Below, piece by piece: positions 7,277 to 8,764 of a stretch of 8,764 nt of DNA; the first letter of the stretch is position 1; every line of letters begins with the position of its first letter. The position numbers and the translations under genes are program-made. The notes beneath the pieces are model-generated. The model was not told the origin of the DNA and did no database searches. It saw nothing but the letters and a program-made list of their open reading frames with translations. The stretch is from Alcaligenaceae bacterium (GTDB lineage Bacteria; Pseudomonadota; Gammaproteobacteria; Burkholderiales; Burkholderiaceae). Where the stretch lies: contig CANFEI010000032.1 of the NCBI GenBank assembly GCA_947445495.1, positions 1 to 8,764 on the forward strand, read 5' to 3'.

Positions 7277-7356
7277 AGAGGAGGCAACTTGGTTTATAAA
7301 GACCGTCCGCCTGTACGATTCAGGCTTTTCATTTTACCCCGGGAAGATAGCACGCC
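7277..7356. other. Divergent intergenic region pyrF / tautomerase
   Basis: These 80 bp must hold the start signals of both genes. Plus strand: TTGGTT (7289) and TACGAT (7314) are 19 bp apart and could be a weak sigma-70 promoter for the tautomerase gene. Minus strand: TATAAA (7298-7293) is a possible pyrF -10 box. A small inverted repeat, GCCTG-N7-CAGGC (7309-7325), is followed by TTTT. It is too short to call a terminator and could be a regulator site or chance. GGGAAG at 7341-7346 is the likely tautomerase ribosome binding site, 10 nt before its ATG. Confidence 0.4.
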
Positions 7357-7731
7357 ATGCCAATGCTCAACGTCCAAATCCTGCACGGCCACAGTTCAGC
7401 CAGCAAGACCGATCTCTTGAAAAAGTTAACACAGTCCGTTGTAGACAGCATTGCCGCCCCGTTAGCGTCCGTGCGTGTTGTGTTGCAAGAGATCCCAGCC
7501 GAACATGTCATCGTGGCCGGTGAGTTGGGTAAAGAAATGGTGATGATCACTGTAGGCTTGATTCGCGGGCGCACGGAGGAACAAAAAGCGGCGCTGATCG
7601 CTGCGATGGCGCACGCTACCGAGCGTGCCATTGGTGTCTCCAAGCAAAACATCCGCGTCATCTTGTTTGACCGCCCCGCAACGGACTTTGGGGTGGCGGG
7701 TGGCATCACGGCAAAGGCCTCGGGTCGTTAA
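7357..7731 (+). CDS. Tandem-fused 4-oxalocrotonate tautomerase-like protein
   Basis: The 124-residue protein is about twice the size of a classical 4-OT subunit (about 62). Residues 6-55 and 66-115 align to each other with no gaps at an offset of 60, so it is two beta-alpha-beta units fused head to tail. Met is followed by Pro, which becomes the catalytic Pro1 after Met removal. In mature numbering against 4-OT from P. putida, copy 1 keeps Pro1, Gly10, Lys16, Pro34, Arg39, Glu44 and His49, but has His for Arg11 and Val for Phe50. Copy 2 has Val62 in place of Pro1 but keeps the Arg11, Arg39 and Phe50 equivalents (R72, R100, F111). A single active proline per chain recalls cis-CaaD and malonate semialdehyde decarboxylase, but I cannot name the substrate. 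A crotonase gene follows after 24 nt. Confidence 0.9.
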   Translation: MPMLNVQILHGHSSASKTDLLKKLTQSVVDSIAAPLASVRVVLQEIPAEHVIVAGELGKEMVMITVGLIRGRTEEQKAALIAAMAHATERAIGVSKQNIRVILFDRPATDFGVAGGITAKASGR

Positions 7732-7755
7732 TTCAACACAAGTGAAGGTTAAAGA

Positions 7756-8559
7756 ATGACAACCGTTTTGCGCTATGAACAAGATGACCTGGGTGTGGTG
7801 ACGCTCACGCTAGACCACCCAGAGACCCGTAATGCACTGACTGGCACTGGCATCGTCGAGGCGATGCTTGAAGCGTGTCACCGAATTGAGCACGACCCGA
7901 GCGTGCGTGCCGTCATCATCACAGCCGCAGGCCCGGTGTTTTCTTCGGGCGGCAAGATCGACGAAATGCAGAGGCAGATTGGGTCGGGCTTTGGCAGCGA
8001 CGTGCTGCGGCAGGAGTACCGGCAAGGCATTCAGCGCTTGCCGTTAGCGATTCACCAGATTGAGGTGCCAACGATTGCTGCGGTAAATGGCCCGGCGATT
8101 GGCGCTGGATGTGACTTGGCGTGCATGTGTGACCTGCGGATTGCGTCAGAGCAGGCGACGTTTGCGGAGAGCTTTGTGAAAGTCGGGATTGTGGCGGGTG
8201 ACGGCGGCGCCTGGTTCTTGCCACGCGTCATTGGCATGGCGCGGGCTGCCGAAATGTCCTTTACAGGCGAGCCGATCGATGCAAAGACGGCACTGGATTG
8301 GGGAATGGTGTCGCGCGTTGTGCCCGCCGCGGATCTGCTGACGACGGCCCAGACGCTTGCGCGCAAAATGGCCGTGAACTCACCACCCGCCGTGCGCATG
8401 ACCAAGCGTTTGTTACGCGAGGGACAGACGGCTTCGTTGGCGAATTTGCTTGAGTTATCAGCGGCTTACCAAGCGATTGCCCATAAAACGTCCGAGCACG
8501 CCAAGATCGTGAACGATTTTATGGAAGCCAAAGCCGCCCGACAAGCGGCTCGCAAGTAG
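7756..8559 (+). CDS. Crotonase (enoyl-CoA hydratase/isomerase) family protein
   Basis: The 267-residue protein has the typical crotonase length. Oxyanion-hole segments are FSSGGKIDEM (62-71) and NGPAIGAGCDLA (111-122). GDGGAWFLPRVIG (148-160), the FTGEPIDAKTALDWGMVSRVVP segment (169-190) and a helical C-terminus ending EAKAARQAARK complete the fold. The two glutamates of rat mitochondrial enoyl-CoA hydratase (E144, E164) align with D120 and F140, so it is probably not a classical hydratase. E138 or D149 may be catalytic, as acidic residues in this region are in PaaG-type isomerases. The actual acyl-CoA substrate is unknown. GAAGG at 7744-7748 lies 7 nt before the ATG. It is probably co-transcribed with the tautomerase gene. 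No terminator hairpin with a T-run follows it before groES. Confidence 0.9.
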   Translation: MTTVLRYEQDDLGVVTLTLDHPETRNALTGTGIVEAMLEACHRIEHDPSVRAVIITAAGPVFSSGGKIDEMQRQIGSGFGSDVLRQEYRQGIQRLPLAIHQIEVPTIAAVNGPAIGAGCDLACMCDLRIASEQATFAESFVKVGIVAGDGGAWFLPRVIGMARAAEMSFTGEPIDAKTALDWGMVSRVVPAADLLTTAQTLARKMAVNSPPAVRMTKRLLREGQTASLANLLELSAAYQAIAHKTSEHAKIVNDFMEAKAARQAARK

Positions 8560-8588
8560 ACAATTCCCTAAGTTTTCTCAAGCGGGAC

Positions 8589-8616
8589 TTGAAATCCGGC
8601 AAAGAAGCTCTATAAT
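8589..8616 (+). promoter_or_regulatory. groES sigma-70-type promoter
   Basis: TTGAAA (8589-8594) and a perfect TATAAT (8611-8616) are 16 bp apart, giving a start near 8623 and a leader of about 83 nt. The last T of the -10 box is the first T of the CIRCE repeat, so a bound repressor would block the promoter. The upstream CTTGAAA also resembles a sigma-32 -35 box, but no CCCCAT-like -10 follows. The rest of 8560-8705 shows only a short inverted repeat TCAAG-N5-CTTGA (8578-8592) next to the -35 box. Confidence 0.8.
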
Positions 8617-8642
8617 TAGCACTCGACTTCAATGAGTGCTAA
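8616..8642 (+). promoter_or_regulatory. CIRCE operator (HrcA binding site)
   Basis: TTAGCACTC, a 9-nt spacer, and GAGTGCTAA form the perfect consensus CIRCE inverted repeat. The HrcA repressor binds it and leaves when GroEL is titrated by unfolded protein, which derepresses the groESL operon on heat shock. It sits at the very 5' end of the predicted groES transcript, where it would also form a stem in the mRNA. Confidence 0.98.
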
Positions 8643-8705
8643 CAATCTTGTTTGCTACTTAGCGAAGTGTTTCTCATAACCATTATTTTGTAACAGGAGT
8701 TCTAC

Positions 8706-8764
8706 ATGGCCCTGCGTCCCCTGCACGATCGCGTGATCGTCAAACGCCTGGACAACGAGCGCAC
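8706..8764 (+). CDS. groES: Co-chaperonin GroES, 5' end only
   Basis: Nineteen codons are visible, beginning MALRPLHDRVIVKRLDNER, which is the conserved first strand of the 10-kDa chaperonin; the gene runs past the window end. GroES caps the GroEL folding chamber in the cytoplasm. AGGAG at 8695-8699 is 6 nt before the ATG. The CIRCE operator and promoter just upstream support the call, and groEL is expected to follow. Confidence 0.97.
   Translation, partial: MALRPLHDRVIVKRLDNER

Noticed and set aside
7309..7329. Inverted repeat GCCTG-N7-CAGGC followed by TTTT as a terminator
   Set aside because: The stem is only 5 bp and lies between divergent genes, where a terminator has no obvious use. 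Kept only as a note in the intergenic feature.
7289..7420. Possible leader ORF of 43 codons starting TTG after GAGGAGG on the plus strand
   Set aside because: The Shine-Dalgarno spacing is short (4 nt), the start is TTG, and most of it overlaps the tautomerase gene in another frame with no recognisable protein features.
8588..8616. Sigma-32 heat-shock promoter for groES
   Set aside because: CTTGAAA fits a sigma-32 -35 box, but the downstream element is a perfect TATAAT rather than CCCCAT-like, and CIRCE already explains heat-shock control.
1..8764. Mobile element, CRISPR, prophage or defence island
   Set aside because: No transposase, integrase, terminal inverted repeats, spaced direct repeats or defence-type domains are visible; almost all bases are in housekeeping-type genes with uniform composition.

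Overview
The window looks like chromosomal DNA of a betaproteobacterium, most likely Burkholderiales near Alcaligenaceae. This is inferred from the gene order (DHBP synthase, ribH, nusB, thiL, pgpA, pncC, pyrF), from the style of the proteins, and from a groES promoter carrying a HrcA/CIRCE operator. No transposase, integrase, phage gene, CRISPR array, tRNA or rRNA is visible. Base composition and codon use look even throughout, so it reads as ordinary core genome.

Layout. (1) Bases 1-2146, minus strand: a CYTH-CHAD protein whose 3' end lies outside the window, preceded by a HAD-IIB phosphatase. (2) A divergent gap of about 100 bp (2147-2248). (3) Bases 2249-6464, plus strand: a tightly packed run of a RibBA-like protein, ribH, nusB, thiL, pgpA and pncC, with gaps of 10-32 nt or short overlaps. 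It covers two late riboflavin steps, a transcription antitermination factor, thiamine phosphate kinase, a phospholipid phosphatase and NMN deamidase. (4) pyrF on the minus strand, converging on pncC so that both stop codons share one CTAG tetranucleotide. (5) A divergent gap of 80 bp, then a tandem-fused 4-oxalocrotonate-tautomerase-like protein and a crotonase-family protein, 24 nt apart and probably co-transcribed. (6) The groES promoter with a perfect CIRCE inverted repeat, and the first 19 codons of groES.

Most of the window is well-known housekeeping sequence, and I see no clear new system. The parts most worth a second look are these: the tautomerase, whose two halves align without gaps at a 60-residue offset and have lost complementary active-site residues; its crotonase partner, which lacks the usual hydratase glutamates; the RibBA-like protein, whose GTP cyclohydrolase half has lost its zinc cysteines (the RibBX type); and the ribH-nusB junction, where an acidic repeat tail also carries the nusB ribosome binding site and a TTG start.
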